The notes beneath the pieces were generated by a model, which made no database searches, had not been told where the DNA came from, and saw nothing but the letters and a program-made list of their open reading frames with translations. A stretch of 9,969 nt of DNA, taken from contig CABKML010000039.1 in assembly GCA_902373515.1 (NCBI GenBank), positions 1-9,969 on the forward strand, in the 5' to 3' direction. This document shows, piece by piece, positions 1-6,596 of the stretch; within the stretch, counting starts at the first letter, position 1; every line of letters begins with the position of its first letter. The DNA is from an uncultured Eubacteriales bacterium. GTDB taxonomy: Bacteria; Bacillota; Clostridia; Saccharofermentanales; Fastidiosipilaceae. Both the position numbers and the translations under genes were made by a program.

Positions 1-364
1 TGTAGGAATGATATTTCTCCTTAGGACGTTTGCCAAACAATCCTGCTTCATGCATTAGTCGTTGTACTCGTTTATGATTCATCCGGTATCCTCGATTTAT
101 AAGCTCTCTGTGAACTCTACGTACGCCATATCTGTGCTTGTGCTGTTCAAAAATTTCTGTGATTTCCGCTAATAATTCCTGATTGCGGTTAGCAACAACA
201 TCTGCCTTATTGATCTCGAAATAATAGGTTGATCTGGCCATTCTCATGGCAATTAAAAGATACTTTAATGGGTATCCTTTTTCACGGAGTTCTTTGATGA
301 TTGCTGCTTTTTCGCCTTGAGTCGTGCAGCTTCTTTTTCTTCTCTCAAGGCGATCTCTTTTTTT
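1..364 (-). CDS. IS3-family transposase OrfB, N-terminal part (left copy, cut by window edge)
   Basis: This frame is -1 relative to orfA and open from just after a stop at 371-373 to the window edge. The product contains the segment HRYGVRRVHRELINRGY, typical of the helix-turn-helix region ahead of the integrase-like DDE domain in IS150-type OrfB proteins. The DDE catalytic residues would lie beyond the edge, so activity cannot be judged. The start given is the slippery run at 358-364, where a frameshift would join it to orfA. The first ATG in frame lies further inside, at 247-245, and has no strong ribosome binding site. The gene is truncated by the end of the sequence, not visibly by mutation. 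Confidence 0.85.
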
Positions 365-834
365 ATTACTTCATTTTCAGCCTTGATATAAGCGTTCTCA
401 GCCCTTAGTCGAATTAATTCCTCGTATTCTGATTCGTTTAGTTTTTTCGGCTCTCGAGTACCAATCTTTTGCATATCCGGATCCTTGGATTTACGACCTT
501 TCGGTTTTGATATAAGACCATTATAGCCATAAATCTTATATTTTCTAACCCATTGATAAAGCATTCCTTCATTGATACCTGAGGTGAGTGCGACAGATTT
601 ATTAGATTCTCCAGATAGCACACGTGCAACTAACGCATATTTATCTTCGGGAGACCATACTTTATTCTGAGCTTTGTGTTTTAGTGCCTCAGGTCCACAA
701 GATTCTTCGATACGTACCCATTTCCTGATTGTATGGCGAAATTCTTCACTACATATACCATCTGGGGTATCAGGATACAAGCCTTGATAATACATCTCAA
801 CACATCTTCTTTTAAACTCATAACTATAGCGCAT
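265..834 (-). CDS. IS3-family transposase OrfA (helix-turn-helix protein), left copy
   Basis: OrfA of IS3 elements binds the terminal repeats and, when fused to OrfB by frameshifting, supplies the DNA-recognition part of the transposase. The 189-residue product has a basic N-terminal helix-turn-helix-like segment (about residues 1-45), a second helix-turn-helix (about 61-105, ending in an LYQWVRKYK-type recognition helix), a charged linker and a C-terminal heptad-rich coiled coil (about 135-178) like the OrfA leucine zipper. I chose the ATG at 834-832 because AAGGAGG lies eight bases upstream. The longer frame opening at 882 begins outside the element, with ATG here and GTG in the right copy, so it cannot be the native start. 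The coding sequence is identical to the right copy. Confidence 0.9.
   Translation of the reverse strand: MRYSYEFKRRCVEMYYQGLYPDTPDGICSEEFRHTIRKWVRIEESCGPEALKHKAQNKVWSPEDKYALVARVLSGESNKSVALTSGINEGMLYQWVRKYKIYGYNGLISKPKGRKSKDPDMQKIGTREPKKLNESEYEELIRLRAENAYIKAENEVIKKEIALREEKEAARLKAKKQQSSKNSVKKDTH
312..364 (-). promoter_or_regulatory. Programmed -1 frameshift module between orfA and orfB (left copy)
   Basis: In the orfA frame the codons read ATA AAA AAA GAG, giving a slippery run of seven A (358-364). The -1 frame has a stop only seven bases before it, and is then open into orfB. Four bases after the run come two arms, TCGCCTTGAG and CTCAAGGCGA, able to form a perfect 10-bp stem with a 22-base loop. 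A slippery heptamer plus downstream stem is the known IS3-family way of making the OrfAB transposase. The structure is predicted by eye only. Confidence 0.75.
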
Positions 835-847
835 AAAAATATCCTCC

Positions 848-866
848 TTACTGGTTTGTCCAGTAA
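848..866 (-). promoter_or_regulatory. IS-tip hairpin overlapping the orfA ribosome binding site (left copy)
   Basis: TTACTGG and CCAGTAA form a 7-bp stem with the five-base loop ACAAA. The last bases of the 3' arm (AA) are the first bases of the AAGGAGG ribosome binding site of orfA. Transcripts entering from the ABC exporter gene would carry the whole stem and could hide the site. In several IS families such a hairpin limits transposase translation from read-through RNA; that role is inferred here. Confidence 0.55.
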
Positions 867-924
867 AGAGGGTACATATCATTAACCCCGGGCTTATTTG
901 CGCTTTTTGCTTGAGCTTATTGCC

Positions 925-2622
925 TTAGCCGGCTTGTTCTGTTTCTGTTTTAATTAATTGCAGATCGATAAAATGGCGATAATGCTCGTGTTGCGCATAT
1001 AATTCGTTGTGGGTACCGATGCCGCTGATTTTTCCCTCTTCCAAGAAAATAATCGTATCGGCGTATTTAACAGTCGAAAGACGGTGGGCAATAGAAATAA
1101 TTGTTTTATCCGGCTTGAATTTAAGCAGTGTTTCAAAAATCAAGGTCTCCAATTCCGAGTCGACCGAAGCTGTAGACTCATCGAGTAAATAAATAGAAGC
1201 TTCTTTCAACAACGCTTTAGCGATCATTAAACGTTGCTTTTGACCGACGGATAAATTTTTGGCAGCTAAACCGAAATCGTAGCCTGCAATATTCTCTGTA
1301 TTCAGATTTAATTCAGCAGCTAAGCCGACGGTGTTCAGTGTATCTATAAGCTGAGCGTCAGATATCTTATGCTCTTGCCCTAAATTAAGAAAATCAGATA
1401 GACTTGAGCCGATGATGCTATTTTCTTGTGGAACTAAGGCAATGTGTCGGCGGATGCTTTTTTTGCTGAAAGAATTTAATTCTTGGGCGTTAAGCAGGAT
1501 TTTGCCGCTATCAGGTTCGTACAAACGAAGCAATAATTTGTATAATGTACTTTTGCCGGAACCTGATGGACCGACGACTGCAATTTTGCTGCCGATAGGA
1601 ATTTCGCAGGATAAATTATTCAGGACTGCAGTGTGCTCGTAGGCGAAAGAAAGATTGCAAAAAGAGAGATTTTTTATTTCTGTTAATTCTTCCTTTCCCT
1701 CGTTAGTTGTTTCCGATTCCAAGGTTAAATATTTTTCCAGCTCGGCTTTATTGGTTTTCCATTTTGATTTAGCCATGAAAAAATTACTCGTATTAGCAAT
1801 AGGATTAATAAGTTGTAATAAGTAGAGAAGAAATGAAATTAATACACCGATTGTTATTTCACCGCTTTGGACTCTTTTGCCGCCGTAGACGAAAATTAAG
1901 GAAACTATTATTAAAAATAATAAGAAAACCAGAGGATTGGCAATTGCATCCACGCCGCCGCTTTTAATTGCTATATTTTTCAGCTCTTTGTTTTCTTGAT
2001 CAATATTTTCTTCTATTTGGCTTTCAGCATTTAAGGTCTTTATGTAAAGTATGTTCTGCAGGCAATTAATAATTTTTTCAGTATAAAGGGCGGAACTTTT
2101 CTGCAAATAATTGGATAATTTCCCTGAGAATGCGGACAAAGGCGTGACGATGATACCTAGTAACGGTAAAGAAATAAACATCACGGCAGATAATTTCCAA
2201 TCTAAGGAAAAGAGGAAAATTATCGAGATAACAATGAGAAAGAGGCCGGAGATGAACTGCGGTATAACTTGGACATAGTGTTCATAGGTTTTGATGTTCG
2301 TGGTCAGGTGGCTGGGGACTTGTTCTATTTTGTTGTGATCGAAAAATGAGTAACAGCCTACTAATAAGTTGTGCATAATTTTCTGACGCAAATCATAGAC
2401 GTTGGTCATGGTGATTTTGGCAAACATGAAGTAGCCCAAAGAGGAGAAAATTACCTGTCCTAAATAAGCTACAGCGAGGAGGAGATAGTTATTAAATCCG
2501 AAAAAGTGTAATTCCGTGTTGTCGATAATGCTCTTAACAATATAAGGTATAAATACTGATAGTAGTGTTGAGATTAAGAGAAGTCCCATTCCCACCGAAG
2601 AAAATGAACGGCGTTTAAACAT
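925..2622 (-). CDS. BmrA/LmrA-like half-size ABC exporter (permease fused to ATPase)
   Basis: A 565-residue membrane exporter with a transmembrane domain (about residues 1-300, six predicted helices) fused to an ATP-binding domain (about 310-560). The ATPase motifs are all present: Walker A GPSGSGKST at 351-359 (K357), Q-loop Q399, signature LSVGQ at 457-461, Walker B with D481 and catalytic E482, and H-loop H513. Such proteins work as homo- or heterodimers moving drugs, lipids or peptides out of the cell; the substrate cannot be read from sequence. The transmembrane part resembles BmrA (FFDHNK, SLDWKLS, GEITIGVLISFLLY). The start ATG has GGAGG seven bases upstream. No peptidase domain is present. 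It is divergent from the kinase operon, and the IS follows its stop after 43 bases. Sampled lines of its membrane half are more AT-rich (25-35% GC) than the operon's soluble genes (50-55%), although membrane codon content explains part of that. Confidence 0.9.
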   Translation of the reverse strand: MFKRRSFSSVGMGLLLISTLLSVFIPYIVKSIIDNTELHFFGFNNYLLLAVAYLGQVIFSSLGYFMFAKITMTNVYDLRQKIMHNLLVGCYSFFDHNKIEQVPSHLTTNIKTYEHYVQVIPQFISGLFLIVISIIFLFSLDWKLSAVMFISLPLLGIIVTPLSAFSGKLSNYLQKSSALYTEKIINCLQNILYIKTLNAESQIEENIDQENKELKNIAIKSGGVDAIANPLVFLLFLIIVSLIFVYGGKRVQSGEITIGVLISFLLYLLQLINPIANTSNFFMAKSKWKTNKAELEKYLTLESETTNEGKEELTEIKNLSFCNLSFAYEHTAVLNNLSCEIPIGSKIAVVGPSGSGKSTLYKLLLRLYEPDSGKILLNAQELNSFSKKSIRRHIALVPQENSIIGSSLSDFLNLGQEHKISDAQLIDTLNTVGLAAELNLNTENIAGYDFGLAAKNLSVGQKQRLMIAKALLKEASIYLLDESTASVDSELETLIFETLLKFKPDKTIISIAHRLSTVKYADTIIFLEEGKISGIGTHNELYAQHEHYRHFIDLQLIKTETEQAG

Positions 2623-2715
2623 AGTGTGTCCTCCGATAAATGCTTAGATTTTCTTAGGCAATATGAAATAGCCTGAAGCTATAAACATGCGCCGAAGAAT
2701 AAATAATATGCTAAA

Positions 2716-2744
2716 ACAATAGCATTTACAAAAAACGATGTCAA
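2716..2744 (-). promoter_or_regulatory. Strong sigma-A type promoter for the ABC exporter
   Basis: On the minus strand a perfect -35 TTGACA (2744-2739) is followed by a 17-base spacer and -10 TATTGT (2721-2716). TG stands one base before the -10, making it an extended -10. Transcription would start near 2709 and give a leader of about 87 bases ahead of the GGAGG site. The match to consensus is the best in the window. Confidence 0.75.
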
Positions 2745-2750
2745 ATTTGT

Positions 2751-2773
2751 TTAATATTAATAATCGTATACGA
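2751..2773. promoter_or_regulatory. Pair of 10-bp palindromes upstream of the exporter -35 box (possible operator)
   Basis: TTAATATTAA (2751-2760) and TCGTATACGA (2764-2773) are perfect palindromes three bases apart, just upstream of the exporter -35 box. They sit inside a looser dyad, AAATTTGT at 2743-2750 against ACGAATTT at 2770-2777, with one wobble position. The placement suits a transcription factor site, but the AT-rich setting makes chance palindromes common and no regulator gene is present nearby. Confidence 0.3.
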
Positions 2774-2866
2774 ATTTATGTTCTAAATTGAACGGAAAAA
2801 TTAAAAATGGCAGCGATAGATAAAAGTTTGATTATTTTCTCGCCCTGAATTTCTCTGCGTCAAGTG

Positions 2867-2897
2867 TTGCTCGATTAGGTTTGAACTTGTGTATAAT
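2867..2897 (+). promoter_or_regulatory. Probable promoter for the kinase-yhaM-DUF2079-leuS unit
   Basis: A perfect -10 TATAAT lies at 2892-2897, and TTGCTC at 2867-2872 can act as -35 with a rather long 19-base spacer. RNA would start near 2904, giving a short leader of about 25 bases before the kinase ATG. That leader holds only the AGGAGAGG ribosome binding site. Confidence 0.6.
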
Positions 2898-2929
2898 TAA
2901 GAGAAATAAGCCGAGGAGAGGAATTATTT

Positions 2930-4078
2930 ATGAGTATCAAGCAGAGCGAATTGAGTCAGCGCGGCCTGGAAGCCCTTTCTTTGCTTCGGGAGTTTGTTTT
3001 GCCCGGAGAAATAAGCGATTTCGTCGAGGGTTTCGGTAACGGCCATATTAATGATACTTATTGCCTTACAGTTACTGATGCAGCGCAAAGCAAACGTTAT
3101 ATTCTGCAGCGAATTAATCCTTATGTTTTTCCGCAGGCAGAGGCTGTTATGGAAAACATTGCCCTGATTTTACCGGCACTGAAGGCAGAAGCTGCTAAGG
3201 CGGGAGAAGATGTCGAGCGGCATACTTTAACGCCGATTTGCTGTCGGGACGGTAAAAATTATTATGTGGCGCAGGATAAAGCTGTTTGGCGCATGTATTT
3301 GTTTATCCGGGACAGCATTTCTTATGAAGTGATTGAATCGCCTGAGCAATTTCGGCAAGCGGGAGCTGCGTTCGGCAAGTTCCAAAGAGCTTTACATAAA
3401 TTCCCGGCAGAACAGTTACACGAGACGATTGCCCGCTTCCATGATACACCGGCCAGGTATGAACAGTTGGCCTCAGCTTGCCAAGCTGATGTTAAGCAGC
3501 GTGTCGGGGAAGAAAAAGTCGGGGAATTGCTGCGACAAGCCGATCGTTATCGCTATGTTGCCGCTTATTTGATGCAAGGATGGCAGGATGGCAGTTTGCC
3601 GGTAAGAGTTACGCATAACGATACAAAGCTGAACAATATATTGTTTGATAAGCAGACGAAAGAACCGCTTTGTGTGGTGGATTTGGACACGGTTATGCCG
3701 GGTTTAATTGCATTCGACTTCGGTGATGCGATCAGAGCCGGAGCGGTAACGGCGGAAGAGGATGAAAAAGATTTAAGTAAGATGCATTTCGTCCCGGAGC
3801 TGTACTTTGCTTTCCTGGACGGATTTATGGAACAGTGCGGTGAATTTTTGACAGCCAAGGAAGTGGAATCTTTGGCGTATGGCGCCTTAATTTTGCCGTT
3901 GGAAACGGGGGTGCGCTTCCTGACTGATTATCTTAACGGTGATGTTTATTTCAAAACAGCTTATCCGGAACACAATTTGATTCGCGCGGCCAATCAGTTC
4001 AGGCTGGTATCAGAAATCGCCGAACAGTTGGTCCGATTACAGACAGAAACTGCGCGCCGCTACCAATATAAAAAATGA
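2930..4078 (+). CDS. nahK: NahK/LnpB-like N-acetylhexosamine 1-kinase (APH-fold sugar kinase)
   Basis: A 382-residue cytoplasmic kinase predicted to phosphorylate N-acetylhexosamines (GlcNAc/GalNAc) at the anomeric carbon using ATP, a step in using mucin or milk-oligosaccharide sugars. The call rests on close resemblance, from memory, to bifidobacterial NahK across the chain: GFGNGHINDTY (34-44), YILQRINPYVFP (57-68), an AFGKFQ...ETIARFHDTPARYE stretch, VTHNDTKLNNILFD with H229 and catalytic D231, VVDLDT with metal-binding D251/D253, FDFGDAIRAG, EDEKDLSKMHF, and a final GVRFLTDYLNGDVYFKTAYPEHNL region. B. longum NahK has 359 residues, so this one is about full size. It starts behind AGGAGAGG and is first in a four-gene run. 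None of the usual partners (GNB/LNB phosphorylase, uridylyltransferase, epimerase) is in the window, so the exact sugar is uncertain. It is not an antibiotic phosphotransferase despite the shared fold. Confidence 0.82.
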   Translation: MSIKQSELSQRGLEALSLLREFVLPGEISDFVEGFGNGHINDTYCLTVTDAAQSKRYILQRINPYVFPQAEAVMENIALILPALKAEAAKAGEDVERHTLTPICCRDGKNYYVAQDKAVWRMYLFIRDSISYEVIESPEQFRQAGAAFGKFQRALHKFPAEQLHETIARFHDTPARYEQLASACQADVKQRVGEEKVGELLRQADRYRYVAAYLMQGWQDGSLPVRVTHNDTKLNNILFDKQTKEPLCVVDLDTVMPGLIAFDFGDAIRAGAVTAEEDEKDLSKMHFVPELYFAFLDGFMEQCGEFLTAKEVESLAYGALILPLETGVRFLTDYLNGDVYFKTAYPEHNLIRAANQFRLVSEIAEQLVRLQTETARRYQYKK

Positions 4079-4097
4079 ATAAAGAGAGAAAGAAATA

Positions 4098-5018
4098 ATG
4101 GCTATTTTAGATTTACAAAAAGCTTTGGAGTTGGGACTGGTCTCAAACGGCAGTGTCTATATCAGCAGTATGCCGCAGGTCAGACAGGGCAAACGCAATG
4201 ATTTTATGGTGGGTAAATTCGTTCGCGGTGCCAACAGTGTCGAATTTAAGATTTGGGAAGAGAGAACTTTCAAAACCGTGCTTAATCACGGTGTCGGTAT
4301 TTATGACGTTGAAGTTGAAGGTTCGGAGTATAACGGCAGTTATCTGACAGTCAGACGCATTGCTTTCAGCTCCGATAAAACGGTCAAAGCCAGTGACTTT
4401 TTGGCCGCTTTGCCGGAAGAGCTGATTAACGATTTGCAGAAAAAAGCTTATACCCGGGTGCAGGAGGCCGGAGTCAGTGATAAAGCGATCGCTTTGTTGG
4501 AGGAACTTTTGCACGACCCGAGTCTGGAAGGACGGTTCTTTCTCGAGGGAGCGGCAGTCAGTCACCATGACAATCAGATTCGCGGTCTGGCCCACCATTC
4601 TTTCAAAATGTTGGAAATTTTAGGGACAATTCTCTCGCAACAGCCGGAATTGAAGGCCCAAGCGGATTTGCTGACTTTAGGGGTAGTTTTGCATGATGTC
4701 GGCAAGGTCTGGGAATATGATAATTTGAGCATGGGAGAATATTGGTACAGCAACCATCGGGCCAGAGGCTTGGAATTTTTGGCGGAGCAGAAAGCGAAGA
4801 TTATTGCTGCTTACGATGAGAAATTTTATCGGCAATTGCAAGCAATTATTATCGGTCATCACGGCGAGTACGGTGATCGGCCGACGACTGTCGCCTGCGC
4901 AATTGTGCATTATATTGATACTTTGGAAAGCCAGGTCACCGGCATGCTGGAAGATTTGCAGCGCTCGGTCGATAATAGAATATTCGTGAAAGATTGGGGC
5001 TATTTGGCCGGATTTTAG
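4098..5018 (+). CDS. yhaM: YhaM-like 3'-5' exoribonuclease (OB-fold plus HD domain)
   Basis: A 306-residue cytoplasmic protein with an N-terminal OB-type nucleic-acid-binding part (about residues 15-95) and a C-terminal HD metal-dependent phosphohydrolase domain (about 160-275). Visible metal ligands are H166/H167 (AHHSFKML), H199-D200 (LHDVGKVWEYD), H254/H255 (GHHGEYG) and H271/D274 (VHYIDTLE). This is the YhaM pattern; B. subtilis YhaM (about 314 residues) trims RNA from the 3' end and has a similar NR(I/V)F ending. The start ATG lies 19 bases after the kinase stop, behind a weak AGAGAG-type ribosome binding site, which suggests expression by coupling to the kinase. A plain HD hydrolase acting on nucleotides is the alternative, but the OB-HD order favours an RNase. 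Confidence 0.82.
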   Translation: MAILDLQKALELGLVSNGSVYISSMPQVRQGKRNDFMVGKFVRGANSVEFKIWEERTFKTVLNHGVGIYDVEVEGSEYNGSYLTVRRIAFSSDKTVKASDFLAALPEELINDLQKKAYTRVQEAGVSDKAIALLEELLHDPSLEGRFFLEGAAVSHHDNQIRGLAHHSFKMLEILGTILSQQPELKAQADLLTLGVVLHDVGKVWEYDNLSMGEYWYSNHRARGLEFLAEQKAKIIAAYDEKFYRQLQAIIIGHHGEYGDRPTTVACAIVHYIDTLESQVTGMLEDLQRSVDNRIFVKDWGYLAGF

Positions 5019-5036
5019 AAATAGGAGAAGTCTGAC

Positions 5037-6551
5037 ATGGTGGCATCCGGAAATAAAACCGGCAGGCGGGTGCTTATTACGGCAACCGTCATACTTATTG
5101 TTATTCATTTTGCGGCATTGACGACAATAATGTGCGCCAGAGTGGCGGCATTCGATACGCCGACTTATGATATGGGTTTGTTTACCCAAATGTTTCATTA
5201 TATGTTACGTACCGGCAGAGCACTTACGACTTTGGAAAGAGATATGCTGCTGAGTCATTTTCAGGTGCATATGTCACCGATTTATTATCTTTATCTGCCG
5301 TTTTTTGCGCTGTTTCCTTCCGCCTATACTTTGCAAATTTTGCAGACGTTTACAGTTTTGCTGGCTCTTTACCCGCTAAGTCTTATTTTGCGGCGTTATA
5401 CTTCTTTGAGTTTGCCGTGGCGGGCAGCTATTTATCTTATGTATGTTTTTGCTCCGGGGATTACCGGCAGCAGCTTTTATGACTTACATGAAAATTGTTT
5501 CCTGCCGCTTTGCCTTTTCTTTTTGCTGGAAGGGCAGTTGGCCAATTCAAAACGAAAAGTCTTTTTTTGGACCGTTTTAACACTTCTTATCAAAGAAGAT
5601 GCTATGATTTACGTCTTTTTTATCGGAGCTTACAGTTTGTTCTGCCTTCAGGGTCGGAATTTCTCTCGCTGCAGCGGGAAACTGTCCGTGCGCATATATA
5701 CGAGTGGGTGGCAAACACTGCGGCAGGAGTGGTGGCGGCTATTATTAAATGTAATATTACCTTTAGTCTATTTCAGTGCAGTTGTATATTATCTTAATCA
5801 TTACGGTCAGGGTGCGATGGTTAATCGTTTCGATAATTTACTTTTACCGGGGCAACATGGGCTGGTGCAGGCGGCTTTTAATTTAATTCTGCATCCGTTC
5901 TTTATTATTGAGCAAATTTTTACATCGGCGAAAATACGTTATTTGACGGCAGTTTTGGCTGCCATGGCGTTTTTGCCTTTGTGGCAGTACCGTTTGGCTA
6001 ATTATTGTCTGCTTTGTCCGTTTATTGTGATGAATCTTTTGAGTAACTATCAATACCAGCATAGCCTGGTTTTCCAATACAATTACGGTACCGGGGCCTT
6101 GCTGATTTATCTTACTGCCGTTTCGTTGGAAGCAATTTTATTGCACGGCCGGGACAGTTGGGACATAAGACGCACAATTTTATCGTTGCTTGTTTGCCTG
6201 GGCTTATTCAGCTCGTTTTTAACTACAAGCAGTTTGCTCAGACACCACGCAGCCTCGTGGTATGTTTATAATTCGGCGCGGGACAAATATCAAACCCTTG
6301 CCCGGACTTTAAGCTCTCTGCCGCGAGATAAGAAAATTTTGGCAGATACACTTTTGACTACCGCCCTGGCAGATGTCCCGGAACTTTATGACCTGGAATA
6401 TCATCGCTCCGGGCTGCCTGATCGGACGATTGATTATGTCGTCGCTTTCAGGAACGGCGAAAATGAAACTGTTATCGCTTATAAAAAAGAGGGCTACATA
6501 GAAAACGATTACAGCAATCGTTATTTGATTGTTTTGCAGAAAAACGCATGA
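5037..6551 (+). CDS. DUF2079 family polytopic membrane protein (GT-C-like)
   Basis: A 504-residue integral membrane protein. A basic N-terminus precedes a first helix at about residues 12-34, followed by some eight to ten hydrophobic helices up to about 400 and a soluble C-terminal region (405-504). Motifs fitting DUF2079 are FDTPTYDMGLFTQ (39-51), SHFQVHMSPIYYLYLPFFALFPS (73-95), FYDLHENCFLPL (147-158), LIKEDA (184-189) and the C-terminal ILADTLLTTAL...YDLEYH stretch. The family's biochemical role is not established; its layout, with an acidic motif after the first helix, resembles GT-C glycosyltransferases that use lipid-linked sugars, but that is inference. AGGAG lies nine bases before the ATG and the gap to yhaM is 18 bases. 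Co-transcription with a hexosamine kinase is compatible with a cell-envelope sugar role but does not prove it. No frameshift or truncation is visible. Confidence 0.8.
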   Translation: MVASGNKTGRRVLITATVILIVIHFAALTTIMCARVAAFDTPTYDMGLFTQMFHYMLRTGRALTTLERDMLLSHFQVHMSPIYYLYLPFFALFPSAYTLQILQTFTVLLALYPLSLILRRYTSLSLPWRAAIYLMYVFAPGITGSSFYDLHENCFLPLCLFFLLEGQLANSKRKVFFWTVLTLLIKEDAMIYVFFIGAYSLFCLQGRNFSRCSGKLSVRIYTSGWQTLRQEWWRLLLNVILPLVYFSAVVYYLNHYGQGAMVNRFDNLLLPGQHGLVQAAFNLILHPFFIIEQIFTSAKIRYLTAVLAAMAFLPLWQYRLANYCLLCPFIVMNLLSNYQYQHSLVFQYNYGTGALLIYLTAVSLEAILLHGRDSWDIRRTILSLLVCLGLFSSFLTTSSLLRHHAASWYVYNSARDKYQTLARTLSSLPRDKKILADTLLTTALADVPELYDLEYHRSGLPDRTIDYVVAFRNGENETVIAYKKEGYIENDYSNRYLIVLQKNA

Positions 6552-6560
6552 AAGCAGATG

Positions 6561-6569
6561 TGCTATACT
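6561..6569 (+). promoter_or_regulatory. Extended -10 promoter just upstream of leuS
   Basis: TGCTATACT is an extended -10 (TG, one base, TATACT at 6564-6569) in the 45-base gap before leuS. No good -35 lies 16-18 bases upstream. RNA would start near 6576, about ten bases before the AGGAGG site, which leaves no room for a T-box or attenuator. A 10-bp direct repeat ATGAAAGCAG (6548-6557, 6578-6587) brackets it. Confidence 0.45.
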
Positions 6570-6596
6570 TTGGAGAAATGAAAGCAGGAGGCAGAT

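Larger units (their letters stand above)
1..881 (-). mobile_element. IS3-family insertion sequence, 5' part (left copy)
   Basis: This is the left-end portion of an IS3-family element running leftward out of the window. It carries a complete orfA and the beginning of orfB in the -1 frame, the standard IS3 arrangement. The inner tip is placed at 881 because identity with the right-hand copy stops exactly there; read outward from the host gene, the element begins TGATATGTACCC, which fits the TG start of IS3-family ends. The other end, the DDE catalytic domain and any target duplication lie outside the window. The tip is 43 bases beyond the stop codon of the ABC exporter gene and has the same orientation as that gene. 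All 881 bases are an exact reverse complement of 9089-9969. Confidence 0.93.
2623..2929. other. Divergent intergenic control region (307 bases)
   Basis: AT-rich spacer between the start codons of the leftward ABC exporter and the rightward kinase operon. It holds a strong leftward promoter (2716-2744), a probable rightward promoter (2867-2897), two adjacent 10-bp palindromes (2751-2760 and 2764-2773), and a weak 5-bp stem (2668-2672 with 2678-2682) in the exporter leader. Only very short open frames of 13-17 codons occur, none with a ribosome binding site. I see no tRNA, riboswitch-sized structure or T-box. Confidence 0.8.

Noticed and set aside
856..882. Promoter reading from the IS tip into the host genes (antisense to the exporter and, by symmetry, to leuS)
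   Set aside because: TTGTCC and TATCAT are only 15 bases apart, and neither is a good box; chance is as likely.
882..924. Intrinsic terminator after the ABC exporter
   Set aside because: The GC-rich CCCGGGG is self-complementary over a few bases, but there is no T run on the minus strand before the IS starts.
2738..2850. Two tiny plus-strand ORFs (17 and 13 codons) in the divergent spacer
   Set aside because: Neither has a ribosome binding site, both lie upstream of the predicted kinase promoter, and they are of the size expected by chance in AT-rich DNA.
3565..3858. Open frames antisense to the kinase, and similar ones over yhaM, leuS and DUF2079
   Set aside because: They are shadow frames without ribosome binding sites, with low-complexity products that resemble no known family, opposite well-supported genes.
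2930..4078. Aminoglycoside resistance phosphotransferase
   Set aside because: The fold and the HND motif are shared, but the N-terminal GNGHIN segment and the C-terminal DYLNGDVYF...YPEHNL region match N-acetylhexosamine kinases instead.
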